Positions 8,527 to 19,700 of a stretch of DNA of 64,000 nt are shown one piece after another. The notes under the pieces were generated by a model, which saw only the letters and a list, made by a program, of their open reading frames with translations, searched no databases and had not been told where the DNA came from. How positions within the stretch are numbered: position 1 is the first letter of the stretch; every line of letters starts with the position of its first letter. Source of the DNA: an uncultured Clostridia bacterium (GTDB taxonomy: Bacteria > Bacillota > Clostridia > TANB77 > CAG-508); contig CAKPKG010000001.1 in NCBI GenBank assembly GCA_934167165.1, positions 1 to 64,000 of the forward strand. Direction: 5' to 3'. Made by a program: the position numbers and the translations under genes.

Positions 8527-9703
8527 TATATTAGGAATTGCAGTAATATTTTTAGTAGTATTAATTATAGTGCTTACAATTGTTTATCTTGGAATGAGTG
8601 CAAAAGAAAGAAAAGAAGAAGTTGCAAAAGCAAAAAGTACAAAAAGTACCTCAGAAGAGGAAAGCAAGGATAAAATAGCTAAAAGTTATACAAAAGATTC
8701 AATATTTAATTTTATGGAATTTGATAAAATTGAAGACAATATGATAGTACAAAAAGGTGGAAAGAAATTCTTAATGGTAATAGAGTGTCAAGGAATAAAT
8801 TATGACCTAATGTCAGATATAGAGAAAACATCAGTAGAAAGCGGATTTATTCAGTTCTTAAATACACTAAGAAGTCCGATACAAATATATGTACAAACAA
8901 GAACAATAAATTTGGAGGATAGTTTAAAAAATTACAAAGATAGATTAGCAAAAGTAGAAAGTGAATTAATATCAAAAGAAAACAAATATAAAATTATGCT
9001 TGAAAACGGAAATTATACTCAAAAACAATTAGATATGCAAAGAATGGAAATAGAAAGACAAAATAATTTGTATGATTATGGAAGAGACATTATATTTAAC
9101 ACAGAAAGAATGAGTATGAATAAAAATGTTTTAAGAAAAAAATATTATGTAATACTTTCTTATTATTATAATGATATAGATGGAGAAAATTTAGAAGACG
9201 CTGAAATAAGAGAAACAGCATTTTCAGACTTATATACAAAATGCCAATCTACAATAAGAACATTGGCAGCTTCAGGAGTTAGTGGCAAGGTACTAGATTC
9301 ATATGAATTAGTTGATTTATTATATAATGCATACAATAGAGATGAGGCAGAGAACTATGGAATAGAAAAAGCAGAAAAAGCTGGATTTGATGATTTATAC
9401 ATCACAGCACCAGATATACTAGAAAAGAAAATGAAGGCATTAGATAAAAAAATAAGTGAAGATGCTCTTGATTTGGCGGAGAGCAGTATAAGATATGCAA
9501 ATGAAGAACTACAAAAAGAAATCGAAGAAAAAGAAGAGAGCTATGAGGATTTGGTTGCAGAATTAGCTAATCAGTTGATAGAAGAAAATGCAGTGTACTT
9601 TTCAGATGACTTAACAAAAGAAGCAAAAAAACAAGTAAAAAAAGTAAAGGAGGCAAATAAAAATGCTAAAAAAGAAAGAAAAACAAAATCTACAACAAAA
9701 TAG
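8513..9703 (+). CDS. VirB4-like N-terminal subunit (split VirB4) with membrane anchor
   Basis: 396 residues from ATG 8513, which follows AGGAGG; an earlier in-frame ATG (8486) lies inside prgI. One membrane helix at about residues 4-27 is followed by a charged linker and a soluble alpha/beta domain (FMVIECQGINYDLMS, IQIYVQTRTINLED) resembling the N-terminal domain of VirB4/TraC ATPases, then long coiled-coil helices. No Walker motif. The ATPase itself is encoded by the next gene, which overlaps by 41 bases, so the pair looks like a VirB4 divided into two chains. Confidence 0.7.
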   Translation: MTLSSILGIAVIFLVVLIIVLTIVYLGMSAKERKEEVAKAKSTKSTSEEESKDKIAKSYTKDSIFNFMEFDKIEDNMIVQKGGKKFLMVIECQGINYDLMSDIEKTSVESGFIQFLNTLRSPIQIYVQTRTINLEDSLKNYKDRLAKVESELISKENKYKIMLENGNYTQKQLDMQRMEIERQNNLYDYGRDIIFNTERMSMNKNVLRKKYYVILSYYYNDIDGENLEDAEIRETAFSDLYTKCQSTIRTLAASGVSGKVLDSYELVDLLYNAYNRDEAENYGIEKAEKAGFDDLYITAPDILEKKMKALDKKISEDALDLAESSIRYANEELQKEIEEKEESYEDLVAELANQLIEENAVYFSDDLTKEAKKQVKKVKEANKNAKKERKTKSTTK

Positions 9704-11621
9704 TGAAGAATTAAGCATGGAAGAAAAATATGAGTTTTTAAAAAGAAAAACAATAAAGCAATTAATTGCCCCTGCAGGAATAGATGCTTCTAATATAGAT
9801 CACTTGGAAATAATATCAGATACTACAAGATTTGCAAGAAGTTTTTTTGTTGCAGACTTACCAAGAATGACTACATTCCCATATTTATTTAGAAGCATGT
9901 ATGAGTTTGGAGATATAAATACATCTATTTATATCAATCCAATACATGAGTCAATTTCACAAACTAAATTAAACAAAACAATTAATGAATTGGAAACAGA
10001 AAGAATCGTTGCAAGAGATAGAGGAAATATAAACAGAGAGAGCTTGCTTTCACAAAAAAAAGCAGAAGCAGAGCAATTAAGAGATCAACTTGCATCTGGA
10101 TTTAATAAATTATATGAAGCATCTATAGTTTCTACATTATTCGCCTACAATTTAAAAGACTTAGATAAGCTAACAAAACTATTAACATCAGAGATGTCAA
10201 AATCATTAATTAATTTAAAAGCTGCATGGGCATTACAAGAAGAAGCATTTCAAAGCAATGTGCCATTACTAACAGATAAAGTTAAAAAAATACATACATT
10301 TGATCGTGGATCAATGGCGACAGCGTTTCCATTTACAATGTCAGAAGTAGGACATTTATCTGGGATACCTCTTGGATTTAATAAACAAACAGGAACACCA
10401 ATATTATTTGATAACTTCCATAATAGTTTAACAAACTATAACATGGTCGTTTTTGCTAAATCTGGTGCTGGTAAATCTGTTACAATGAAAACACTAATTT
10501 CAAGATCATGCGTGCTAATGGGAATAGAAAGTTTAGCATTAGATGCCGAAGGTGAGTATGAGGCAGTTGCAAATGCATTAGGTGGAATAAATGTTGTAAT
10601 AAGCCCAACTTCAGATACAATAATAAATTTGTTTGATATAGAAGTGGAAAAAGTAAAAAATGAAATAACAGGTAAAGAAAGATCAATATTAAATGTAGAA
10701 AATAAAGTGGAGGATGTTACTCAAGCAATTCTCACAATGGCAAGAGGTAGCACAAGAAGTGAAGAAGTAAACGAGCTTACAAAACAAATAATAGCAGAAG
10801 CAGTTGCAGAAGAATATGCTAGAATAGGAATAACATCAGATCCAAATAGCTTATATGAAATAAGGGGAGAAAATGCAGGAAGTATTCTAGGAAAAACAAA
10901 AAAAGATATGCCAACAATAGGTTCATGGTATAAAAGAATAGTAGAAAAAGCAAAGGAAAATACAAATGCAGACTATAGATTCCATTACAGTTATTTAATA
11001 AAAGTTATGAAACAATATATAAGAGAATATAACGGTCAAATGGCATATTTTGATGGACAATCTACATTTGAATTATTAGAAGGAGTTCCATTTATAAATT
11101 TGGATATATCTCAACTAGAAGAAAGATTTGCAAGACCACTTGCACAACAAATATTGCTTTCTTGGATTTGGGAAAAATATGTTAAAAAGAATAGTGAGGA
11201 TAGAAAAAAAGCTGCTAAAAAAAGAGTGCTTGTTGATGAAGCATGGATGATGCTTCCATATCCAGAGGCTGTAGACTTTTTAAACAGAATGGCAAGACGT
11301 GCAAGAAAAAGAAATGTATCACTTGCAATTATTTCGCAAAGATTTCAAGATTTTTATGAGAAACCAGAAGCACAAGCAGTTCTTACATCATCAGATACAA
11401 AATTGTTTTTAGCACAAGATAAATCAGAAATACAATATTTAAAAGAAGTATTTAAATTAAGTGAAGGAGAGGCAGATTTTTTAATAACTTGTTTAAAAGG
11501 AGAAGGATTACTAAAAGTAGGAACAGATTCTGCAATAATACAAATAAGACCTACAAAGAAAGAATTTGAATTTGTTGAAACTAACCTAAATAAATTGGCA
11601 GAGAGAAGCAGGCTACAATAA
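9663..11621 (+). CDS. VirB4/TraC-family T4SS ATPase
   Basis: 652-residue ATPase that would power assembly or transport in the secretion machine. It shows Walker A AKSGAGKSVTM near residues 264-274, Walker B RVLVDEAWMML near residue 525, and a C-terminal ISQRFQDF / SDTKLFLAQD region typical of VirB4. AGGAGG precedes ATG 9663. The N-terminal third (DASNIDHLEI..RSFFVADLP) matches the conserved middle part of the family, consistent with the upstream gene supplying the missing N-terminal portion. Confidence 0.9.
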   Translation: MLKKKEKQNLQQNSEELSMEEKYEFLKRKTIKQLIAPAGIDASNIDHLEIISDTTRFARSFFVADLPRMTTFPYLFRSMYEFGDINTSIYINPIHESISQTKLNKTINELETERIVARDRGNINRESLLSQKKAEAEQLRDQLASGFNKLYEASIVSTLFAYNLKDLDKLTKLLTSEMSKSLINLKAAWALQEEAFQSNVPLLTDKVKKIHTFDRGSMATAFPFTMSEVGHLSGIPLGFNKQTGTPILFDNFHNSLTNYNMVVFAKSGAGKSVTMKTLISRSCVLMGIESLALDAEGEYEAVANALGGINVVISPTSDTIINLFDIEVEKVKNEITGKERSILNVENKVEDVTQAILTMARGSTRSEEVNELTKQIIAEAVAEEYARIGITSDPNSLYEIRGENAGSILGKTKKDMPTIGSWYKRIVEKAKENTNADYRFHYSYLIKVMKQYIREYNGQMAYFDGQSTFELLEGVPFINLDISQLEERFARPLAQQILLSWIWEKYVKKNSEDRKKAAKKRVLVDEAWMMLPYPEAVDFLNRMARRARKRNVSLAIISQRFQDFYEKPEAQAVLTSSDTKLFLAQDKSEIQYLKEVFKLSEGEADFLITCLKGEGLLKVGTDSAIIQIRPTKKEFEFVETNLNKLAERSRLQ

Positions 11622-11624
11622 AAA

Positions 11625-11672
11625 ATAAACCGGTTGTATCAATTGAAGTAACAAAAGATAGAACCGGTTGAG
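11625..11672. repeat. Paired AACCGGTT palindromes
   Basis: AACCGGTT occurs twice about 30 bases apart (11629 and 11662 regions). The two can pair with each other. It lies between the converging VirB4 and antisense genes and may serve as a weak terminator. Confidence 0.4.
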
Positions 11673-11680
11673 CTACTACT

Positions 11681-11959
11681 TTAGAAAATTGAGCGAATAA
11701 TCACTCCAATAATTAAAGCAAGAACTCCCACCAGAGGAATAATTCTGGCGATTAAGAATGCCTTCGATAAAAAGGCATGTAAGCCCATATTCCAGCTTTT
11801 ACGCTGGTAGCTACCTACAGACTTTTCTTCCTTAGCAGGGGGGTAATTTTGGTAACCCCTTCTGATTGGGTAATCAAGTGCCCAAGGGATGATTTCGTCG
11901 CCGGTATAAATATGGTCGATTATGCCATTATCATGGTCACAATCACAATTGTGTGCCAT
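11681..11959 (-). CDS. Small membrane protein of unknown function, antisense insert in the T4SS operon
   Basis: 92 residues from ATG 11959 (MAHNCDCDHDNG), which follows AAGGAGTG; an upstream in-frame ATG adds three residues. The N-terminus is Cys/His/Asp-rich (HNCDCDHD), possibly metal binding, the middle is soluble, and residues about 70-90 form a membrane helix. Codon choice (GCC, ATC, CCC) is much richer in GC than all neighbours, and the gene opposes the operon. It looks like a recently gained single-gene cassette. I do not recognise the family. Confidence 0.6.
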   Translation of the reverse strand: MAHNCDCDHDNGIIDHIYTGDEIIPWALDYPIRRGYQNYPPAKEEKSVGSYQRKSWNMGLHAFLSKAFLIARIIPLVGVLALIIGVIIRSIF

Positions 11960-11992
11960 AACAAGCACTCCTTTCTATATTTAATTAATTTA

Positions 11993-12021
11993 ATTATAAA
12001 ACAAATTAAAATTATTGTCAA
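11993..12021 (-). promoter_or_regulatory. Consensus sigma-A promoter for the antisense small gene
   Basis: Read on the minus strand: TTGACA, 17 bases, TATAAT, ending about 30 bases before the ribosome binding site. Both hexamers are perfect matches. Confidence 0.8.
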
Positions 12022-12092
12022 TTCTAAATTATGTAAAGCCTTGCAAAAAGTAGCCCAATAGTGTAAAATATAATAAAAAGGAGATTAATGTC

Positions 12093-12440
12093 ATGAAAAA
12101 TAGAAAAATAATTGTATTACTAATTTTTTTAACAATTATATTAGCTTCAAATATTGTTTTGGCAGCTTTTGATCCTTTAACTGATGTTACAATATCACCT
12201 ACAAAAGCAGATGAAGTTAAAGAGTATGGAAAGCCAATATTTAAAAAAGTAAGTGATATAGGAATAATTTGTTCTGTAATAGCTTTAATGATATTAGGGA
12301 TTAAATATATGTTAGGATCAGTAGAGGAAAAAGCAGAATACAAAAAGAGTTTTGGAATTTATATTTTAGGAGCATCTTTAGTATTTGCGATAAGCACAAT
12401 TGTAAATCTTATATATAGTATTGTAAAAAGCGCGATTTAA
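12093..12440 (+). CDS. VirB2/TrbC-like pilin-type membrane protein (second of three)
   Basis: 115 residues with the same plan as the 7633 product: signal peptide, helix, (L)GIKYMLGSVEEKAEYKKS loop, helix. The loop is nearly identical to that of the first copy, so the two arose by duplication. GGAGATT precedes the ATG. It restarts the operon after the antisense insert and is followed 11 bp later by the third family member. Confidence 0.75.
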   Translation: MKNRKIIVLLIFLTIILASNIVLAAFDPLTDVTISPTKADEVKEYGKPIFKKVSDIGIICSVIALMILGIKYMLGSVEEKAEYKKSFGIYILGASLVFAISTIVNLIYSIVKSAI

Positions 12441-12451
12441 GAGGTGATGAA

Positions 12452-12844
12452 ATGAAGAGTATATCAAAAATTTTAGTAGTATTTATATTGACAATATTGC
12501 TAATTGCTAATTCAGCATATATAAATGTATTTGCATCAAACCCAGATTCTGATTTTAAAAAGCAAGCAGATGATTGGTTAAAGTTGGTGAAGATAGAAGG
12601 AGAGAAAGACACGACAAGAGGTAACTGGACTAATTTTAGCGATCTTGCAGGTATTTTGTGGGGAGCAGGAGTAGTTATAGTATTTGTTTGTGGAGTTATA
12701 TTAGGTATAAAATACATGTTTTCTAGTGCAGATGAAAAGGCAAATATAAAAGAAAGTTTGCCACCATATATAATAGGTACTGTAATAATATTAGGGGCTT
12801 TAAGTATATGGGCATTTTTGGTCAACTTTGCTGAAGATATTTAA
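12452..12844 (+). CDS. VirB2/TrbC-like pilin-type membrane protein (third of three)
   Basis: 130 residues with a signal peptide (to about 29), a short extracellular segment, a first helix at about 68-90, the loop GIKYMFSSADEKANIKES and a second helix. The loop matches the other two copies in form but is more diverged. GAGGTGATGAA precedes ATG 12452. Three distinct pilin-like subunits in one locus suggest a multi-component pilus or channel. Confidence 0.72.
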   Translation: MKSISKILVVFILTILLIANSAYINVFASNPDSDFKKQADDWLKLVKIEGEKDTTRGNWTNFSDLAGILWGAGVVIVFVCGVILGIKYMFSSADEKANIKESLPPYIIGTVIILGALSIWAFLVNFAEDI

Positions 12845-12862
12845 TTGAGAGGATATAAAAAT

Positions 12863-15709
12863 ATGATTAAAAAAATTATGAAGAGCGAAATAATAAAAAA
12901 AATACTATTAAGTATTTTAATAATAATTACTGTTTCAACTGCTAATCCTATAGCTTCAAATGCTAGTATAGCAACATCTATAATAACAAAGCCACTTACT
13001 AGTATGCTAATGGGAGTATTAGATGGAGCAAATGCCATATTATCAGTGTTGTTTGCATTCGACTATAAGGTAGGAGATACCATAGACAAAATTGAAAACA
13101 AGATTACTGATATTAAAACAGAATTGGATAGTAGTGACGATAAAATAAAAGTTCTTTATAAGAGAGTGGTTAAAGGGTTAGATGAATGTGAAGATATTTA
13201 CTATGGCTTTTTATTAAGTCCAGAAGATATTTTTAGTAACAAAGTTCAAGTTACAAATGCAAATATATTTTCAAGTAGTTTTGACGAAAATGGAGGAATA
13301 GATAGAAGTGATTTTAATTTATTTAATCATTTAATGAAACAATTAAAACAGGCTACTGCTGGTTTATATTATATTACTAGAAATTTAGCAATTGTTATAT
13401 TATTGTGTTTGCTTATATATACTGGAATAAGAATTGTATTAGCATCAAATATTGCCTCTGAAAAAGCAAAATGGAAAATGTATTTAACAGATTGGCTAAA
13501 AGCACTTGCATTAGTAATGTTTGTACATATAATAATGATAGGAGTTTTTTATTTATCCGAAGTAATAACAGCAGGATTAAGGGAAACATTTGATAAGACA
13601 ATAGTTTCAACAGTGAGAAGCAATTTTGACAAAACAAATGCTTTTGATTTTATAGGAGATATTGTTTATTTAATAATGTATGGATATTTAACATATATGA
13701 CAATAGTGTTTTTAATAGCTTATTTTAAAAGGTTATTTTATATAATTGTTATGATTATTGTTGCACCTGTTATATCATCATTATATGCACTTGGAAAAGA
13801 AGGAAAAACTCGTTTTAATAAATGGTTTAAAGAGTTTGTAATGGGAGTTATGGTTCAGCCATTCCAATTATTAATATATAGCATTTTGTTCCTAATTCCT
13901 ATAAAAACCATGACAGCTTCGGGAGGTTCAACTTTTGGAACGATTGACACTCAAATATTTGCATTAATAGCAATGTCAATGATTAGACCAATAGAGAAAT
14001 TTATGAGAAATATATTTGGATTTACAGGTACTGCACTTGATAATGTTGCAAGTTTTGAATCAGGAAAGAAAACATTGGATAAGGGAGTGGAGTTTACTAA
14101 ACAAGTTGCACAAACAGCCGTTATGGTTGGAGGAGCAATTGCTACAGGAGGAACCTCATTAGCAATGTCAGCAGGTGCAGGTGGAGGAGCACCTGCACCA
14201 GATTCTGAACCTTTAGGACCTGGTGCGGGAGTGGATCCTATGGCAGAGGCTGAAAATATACGTTCAGAAGATCAAACTTTAGAGGATTTAATAGGAAATT
14301 CATATAACGAAGATTGGACAGAAGAAGATTATAAAGCTTATGATGAACTATATAATGAGCAGGAACAAAGAAAAGCTAACTTTAGAAATCAACATGGTGT
14401 TGAACCTGAAAAATTTGGAGAAGGGAACGAGCCTATAATAAATGGAGTTCCAGATAGGAAAAATGCTCCTCTAGATGGACCAGGCCCTCTAGATGGAAAT
14501 GGTAGTAATATTGTATTAGGTAGTGCTAATATCCAAATAGAAAATGCTACTGGATTAGAAGGCACAAAACCAGATGCTAATGCATTAGCAAATGCAATAA
14601 ACGAAAAAGAAAATAATGAAGTAGACAAAAAAGATGAAGATAAAAAAGAAACAGATAAAAAAGAAGAAGATAAAAAGCCTAAAATTGATGGACAAGACTT
14701 ATCAACAGCTTTACTAAATAAATTAGGAGTAGGATTGTCGTGGAGATTTAAAATGTTTGGAGAACCAGGCAAAAATTTAAATGCTAGGTTAAATTTAGAA
14801 AACTTAAGTGAAAGCGCATTATTTTCACCAGAAATGTTACAACAATACGAAAAATTAAGACAATCAGGCCATGAACTTACAGATACATACTATATAGGTG
14901 AAGGTGGAGGCGACTGGAAAGGAACAAATAATATTAATGCTCAGTTTATAGAGCAAAAAAAAGAGCAGCATGCAAATAGTTTTATAACTAACCCAGCAAA
15001 TATTGAAAAAGCTATAAGTGCATTTGGATTGAAAGACAAAACAGATAAGAATACAGGAACAGTTACAACTGCGCAAGAGCAGGCAAAAGAAAAATTAAAA
15101 GCAATGACCCCTTATTCAGGTTTAGGAATATCAGATGTGTCAACAATAAAAAGTTTGATGGATAGAAATGTAAAGCCAGAACAGGCTCTTCAAACTTTAC
15201 GTAAAGATAATAAGGCTATAGCAAACTACAATAATTATGTTGATAATGAAGAAAATATCCAAGTAATGCAAACTATGGAAGCAGAAAAACTTGGAAAACT
15301 TGCAGAATTTAGAGCTGGAGACCAAAATGTTGTTCAGCAAGTAAATCAACAGGTATATCAAAACATATCAGATGGAAAAGAATATATTACTTCTGGTGCT
15401 GCAAGAGACCCTGAAACATTAAATAGATTAGTAGAACTAGAAAGAAAAATAGATTCAAAAGTAACAGTGGGAAGTAGTGAGCATTATTCTAAATCTCAAT
15501 ATATTGTGGGAATGGACAAAGTTATAGAAAAAGCGGTAAAAAATAATGTAAAGAGTATTAAATTACCAGTTAATAAAAAGGTGCCAATTAATGATACAAT
15601 AAAACAAAAAAATAGTGAGGCAGAAAAAGGTACAAAGGCATTAGAAAGTGCAATGAATGAAGTACTACAGGAAAGAAGAAGACAGATGCCACCACCACCT
15701 AAAAAATAA
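12863..15709 (+). CDS. VirB6/TrbL-like polytopic T4SS membrane protein
   Basis: 948 residues from ATG 12863 (GAGAGGA upstream; a TTG at 12845 is less likely). An N-terminal hydrophobic segment is followed by an extracellular part, about six membrane helices between residues 170 and 400, and a hydrophilic C-terminal half of more than 500 residues with a Lys/Glu/Asp-repeat tract near 590-615 and a Pro-rich end. The helix core plus large soluble tail fits VirB6/TrbL inner-membrane channel proteins. The tail has no domain I recognise and may be cytoplasmic or a surface region. Confidence 0.75.
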   Translation: MIKKIMKSEIIKKILLSILIIITVSTANPIASNASIATSIITKPLTSMLMGVLDGANAILSVLFAFDYKVGDTIDKIENKITDIKTELDSSDDKIKVLYKRVVKGLDECEDIYYGFLLSPEDIFSNKVQVTNANIFSSSFDENGGIDRSDFNLFNHLMKQLKQATAGLYYITRNLAIVILLCLLIYTGIRIVLASNIASEKAKWKMYLTDWLKALALVMFVHIIMIGVFYLSEVITAGLRETFDKTIVSTVRSNFDKTNAFDFIGDIVYLIMYGYLTYMTIVFLIAYFKRLFYIIVMIIVAPVISSLYALGKEGKTRFNKWFKEFVMGVMVQPFQLLIYSILFLIPIKTMTASGGSTFGTIDTQIFALIAMSMIRPIEKFMRNIFGFTGTALDNVASFESGKKTLDKGVEFTKQVAQTAVMVGGAIATGGTSLAMSAGAGGGAPAPDSEPLGPGAGVDPMAEAENIRSEDQTLEDLIGNSYNEDWTEEDYKAYDELYNEQEQRKANFRNQHGVEPEKFGEGNEPIINGVPDRKNAPLDGPGPLDGNGSNIVLGSANIQIENATGLEGTKPDANALANAINEKENNEVDKKDEDKKETDKKEEDKKPKIDGQDLSTALLNKLGVGLSWRFKMFGEPGKNLNARLNLENLSESALFSPEMLQQYEKLRQSGHELTDTYYIGEGGGDWKGTNNINAQFIEQKKEQHANSFITNPANIEKAISAFGLKDKTDKNTGTVTTAQEQAKEKLKAMTPYSGLGISDVSTIKSLMDRNVKPEQALQTLRKDNKAIANYNNYVDNEENIQVMQTMEAEKLGKLAEFRAGDQNVVQQVNQQVYQNISDGKEYITSGAARDPETLNRLVELERKIDSKVTVGSSEHYSKSQYIVGMDKVIEKAVKNNVKSIKLPVNKKVPINDTIKQKNSEAEKGTKALESAMNEVLQERRRQMPPPPKK

Positions 15710-15716
15710 ATAAAAT

Positions 15717-15742
15717 AAGGCGAACTAGCTTTAGTTCGCCTA
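15717..15742 (+). terminator. Hairpin between T4SS genes without T run
   Basis: AGGCGAACT and its complement, with a six-base loop. No T run follows, so it may adjust mRNA stability or expression ratio rather than end transcription. Confidence 0.5.
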
Positions 15743-15764
15743 AAAGTATAGAAAGGGGCAGAAT

Positions 15765-16712
15765 ATGTTTAGAGTATGGCTTAGTGGCTTTTACAGAAGG
15801 TATAAAGAGCAAATAGCAAAACTTTTAAAACTATTTGGAATATTAATACTTATAGGAATTGCTTTTGCATATTCAGTTAAAAATAGATCAGGCAGTGGAG
15901 AAACCAGCGATAATAAAACAGTGTATAATCCATCTAAAACTATTATTTCTGGAGAAGATGTAGATAAAGATACATATAAAAAAGAAGAAAATTTAGTAAA
16001 AACATTTGTAGATTATTGTAACAATAAAAAGATACAAGATGCATATAACCTACTTACAGACGAGTGTAAAGAAAAGATGTATCCTAATATAGAAACATTT
16101 AAAAAGAATTATTATGATATAATTTTCACCCAAAATAGAGAGTGTAATTTACAAAGTTGGATAAGCGAAAAAGGATATAACACATACAAAGTAACATTTA
16201 TAGAAGATATAATGGCAACAGGAAATTATGATAATGTAGAAAAACTAGAAGACTATATAACAATAGTAAATAAAGGAAATGAAGAAAAAATAAACGTAAA
16301 TAACTATGTAAAAACAGAAGAGATAAACAAAACTACAAAAAATGAATATGTAGAGATAACAGTTAAAAGTGTTGATACTTATATAAACAAAGTAAAGTAT
16401 TATATAGAAGCAACAAATTTAAGTAGCAACGTTATCCTACTAGATTCATTAAAAGATAAGTCTACTCTTAAATTATTAGCTACAGATAATTCTGAATGTG
16501 TATTAGATACATTAAACCTATTTTCTACAAATTTAATCTTATATAAAAATACTGTAAATAAAAAAATAGAACTAAATTTTAAAAAACAATATGCTTCAGA
16601 AAAAACAGATAAAAGCATAGAATTTAAAAAAGTAATTATTGATTATGAAGATTATATAAAAGATACTAAAAATTATAGTAATAATACACAAATGTCTATA
16701 AACTTAAAATAA
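15765..16712 (+). CDS. VirB8/TcpC-like membrane-anchored protein
   Basis: 315 residues: short cytoplasmic N-terminus, one membrane helix at about 20-36, then an extracellular region. Residues about 75-150 (ENLVKTFVDYCNNKKIQDAYNLLTDECK) have the NTF2-like pattern typical of VirB8 and TcpC subunits in Gram-positive conjugation machines; a second domain follows. Position in the operon supports this. Sequence similarity is weak, so the assignment rests on topology and context. Confidence 0.55.
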   Translation: MFRVWLSGFYRRYKEQIAKLLKLFGILILIGIAFAYSVKNRSGSGETSDNKTVYNPSKTIISGEDVDKDTYKKEENLVKTFVDYCNNKKIQDAYNLLTDECKEKMYPNIETFKKNYYDIIFTQNRECNLQSWISEKGYNTYKVTFIEDIMATGNYDNVEKLEDYITIVNKGNEEKINVNNYVKTEEINKTTKNEYVEITVKSVDTYINKVKYYIEATNLSSNVILLDSLKDKSTLKLLATDNSECVLDTLNLFSTNLILYKNTVNKKIELNFKKQYASEKTDKSIEFKKVIIDYEDYIKDTKNYSNNTQMSINLK

Positions 16713-16722
16713 CGGAGGAATT

Positions 16723-19700
16723 ATGAAAATATGTAAAAGCGAAAAAGGAGATGCATTAATAAAAACAATGTTAATACCATTGTTGATTGTAGTATTAACT
16801 GCAACATCTTTTTATGCAATTCTTAATGGAGTAATTGAAATAATAAAATCAGTTGTTGGAAAATTGGTAGACGATATTGAAGGTGCTACCTCAGGGGGAA
16901 TACAATGGCTGGGATTAGCAAAGGTTTCGACTGGACTACCAACATTTGTAATATATGAGCAACAGGTAGAAAACCTGAAAAACAGACTAGAAGCTCAAAG
17001 CATAGATACAGAAAAATGTGGAATTACACAAGTAAGGTTAAGAAAAATACTTTTAGCATATGCAGTTTCTAGTTCTTTAAGTGATACTGTGTGTGCAGCT
17101 CAAATAACAGAAGAAGAAATGATAAAGAATTATAAAGAGAAAGAAAAAATAGATGAAAAAACAGAAGTTGAAATTAATGAAGTTTTAAATAAATATGGAT
17201 CCATAGATTCTCCATCTAAATGGACAGTAAGTACACCATATTATACTTTGTACTATGTGGATGATACATCGCAACATACATTTTTCTATTTTAAAGATTC
17301 TTCTAAAAAATTTGGAGATAATTCTGAACAGTGGTATATAGGAGCTATGGGAGCAACTACAATAACTACTGCTGATGATCAAACTTTAAAGTATGTAACA
17401 AATGAAGATTTTGGTAAAATAAAAGAAAATTTTGAAGGAGTAGGTTTGGGAGATAAACTTAATTCGGCAGCTTACAAGCAAATGCAGGAATGTTATACAA
17501 AAACAGGAGTAGATACTATAAAAATGTATACACTGGACATCACACAAAAAGAATATTACTTCTCTTTTGAAAATAAAAATATAGAAAATAATAAATTAGA
17601 AAAACCAGAGCAAACAGATGGTGAAGAATTTAAGTATGACGTAGATGCAGATAGTGTGTATAATGTAGAAACACAGGAAATGAATTTATCTGATAGTGTT
17701 GATTTATCTCAATATTCTATACCAATAGAATTAATGATTGATTTTTTAAATATGACAGGAAGTGGAGAGTTTTTAGAGACATTTATAGATTTTGCATTAA
17801 ATGAAATAAATACTCAAATTTCAGCATATTCTTTAAATGCAGAATCTGTAGCATACAATGTTAGAAAATATAATATTGATAGTAATTTTGTTATTGAAAT
17901 GTATAACATGGTTAATGAAGTTTTTGGAGATGATGCTGAAAGCTTTAAAGCATATTACGATATAATTTATAATAGAAAATATAACAATTTAGATTTACCA
18001 GAAAATAAAGTTACCAAAATAAATAATTACAAGGATATTGGCAAAACATATAGGACAGATGGTACTTTCATAGCAAGTGCATTAGAAACATATTTAAAAA
18101 CAGCATATGACCCTGAAACAGGATTTTCTTTAGGTGGCATTAATGTAACAGAAGTAGAAAGTACAAGATCAGAAAAAAATGACTGGAGACTTATGGTTAC
18201 CACTATAGAAACCTGGTATGGAAAAAGTACTTATACAATACCAGATGCAAAAGAAATATATACTATACCAAATAAAGCAACAGGAGATGTAACAGAAGAA
18301 GAATACAACAATTATAATCATACAAAAATTACAGAATCTGATTTTAATGATGTAGAAGGGCAAGAAAGGGAAATTAGATACTTATATAAAGGATTATTAA
18401 ATCAGATAGCAAGTGGAACAATTGATACATCAAAATGCAATTTACAAGAAAGTGACGATATATATGATAATGCAATGAAAACAGCATCAGGTGCAGACAA
18501 TAGAGCACATTTTCAAAACTGGGTTATGAATGGATTAGCAGCAATTGCGCAAAATGATAATGGGGAAAAAAATTCTACCAGAGGAGCTGGAAGAGGCACA
18601 GATTATATTTATTGCAAATACAAAGAAACAAATGCAAAAAAATCGATTGCAAAAGAAAAAACAATGCAACAAATAGTTGATGAAAATAATATTGTTCAAC
18701 AAGATACAACTACAGGTACAAAAGAAAAAATAGAAAAATTTCTAGCGTTATTAAGAAACAAAGAGGGTAAAATACCAGATCCATTAAATTCGGGAGTATT
18801 TACAGAAAAAAATGATAATCCATCAATTGTTGTAAGATATGGAGATATATATAATGGAACCATACCGGTAGGAGACTTACTACTTGATAATGGAGCACGA
18901 ATGTTGTTTGAGCTATTAGATACATCTGAAAACACAAAACAATTAGTACCATTATTTAAATATATGGCATATAGATATTCCGGAGTTGATTATGGAGTAA
19001 CAGAAATATCAAGCTTTATGGATATATTTGATTTAAACCCTATATCTGAAATATATGGTGGTACAATAGTAGAAAAGATATGGTTTGCATTGATAGGCGC
19101 AGGATATAGTAAAGAGGTCGCAGCAGGAATAATGGGAAATCTATATGCAGAATCAGGATTAAATCCAAGTTTAGCAGAGACAGGAAGTAAATTAAGTGCA
19201 ACAGGAATGACTTCAGAACAATATACAGCAGCAGTAAATAAAAAAACCTATTCGAAAAACAAATTTATATATGATGAAATTGGTTATGGATTAATGCAAT
19301 GGACATATTGGTCTAGAAAGAAAGGCTTGTATGAATATTGCCAAGACAAAAACATAAACGATGAAGATGCCCAAATAAAATATATGCTTAAAGAGTTAAA
19401 ATCTTATAAAGACGCTAGGTGGGTTAATGCAAAAACAGTTGAAGAAGCCACTGAACAATTCTGCAATTTAGTGGAAAATCCGAGCGTTCCACATATGGAA
19501 ACAAGAAAAAAAATGGCTCTAAAATACTATAATGATATGAAAGATAAGACAATAGGAAATTATAGTGGAACAGCAGTAGAAAAAATGATGCAAGCAGCAG
19601 AAAAAATTAGAGTGCATTGTACAAAAAATAATTATAAATATGATGCTACACAACCAGCTTACCACGAAGGAATAAGAGCACTTTGGAATAAGAAAGGAGT

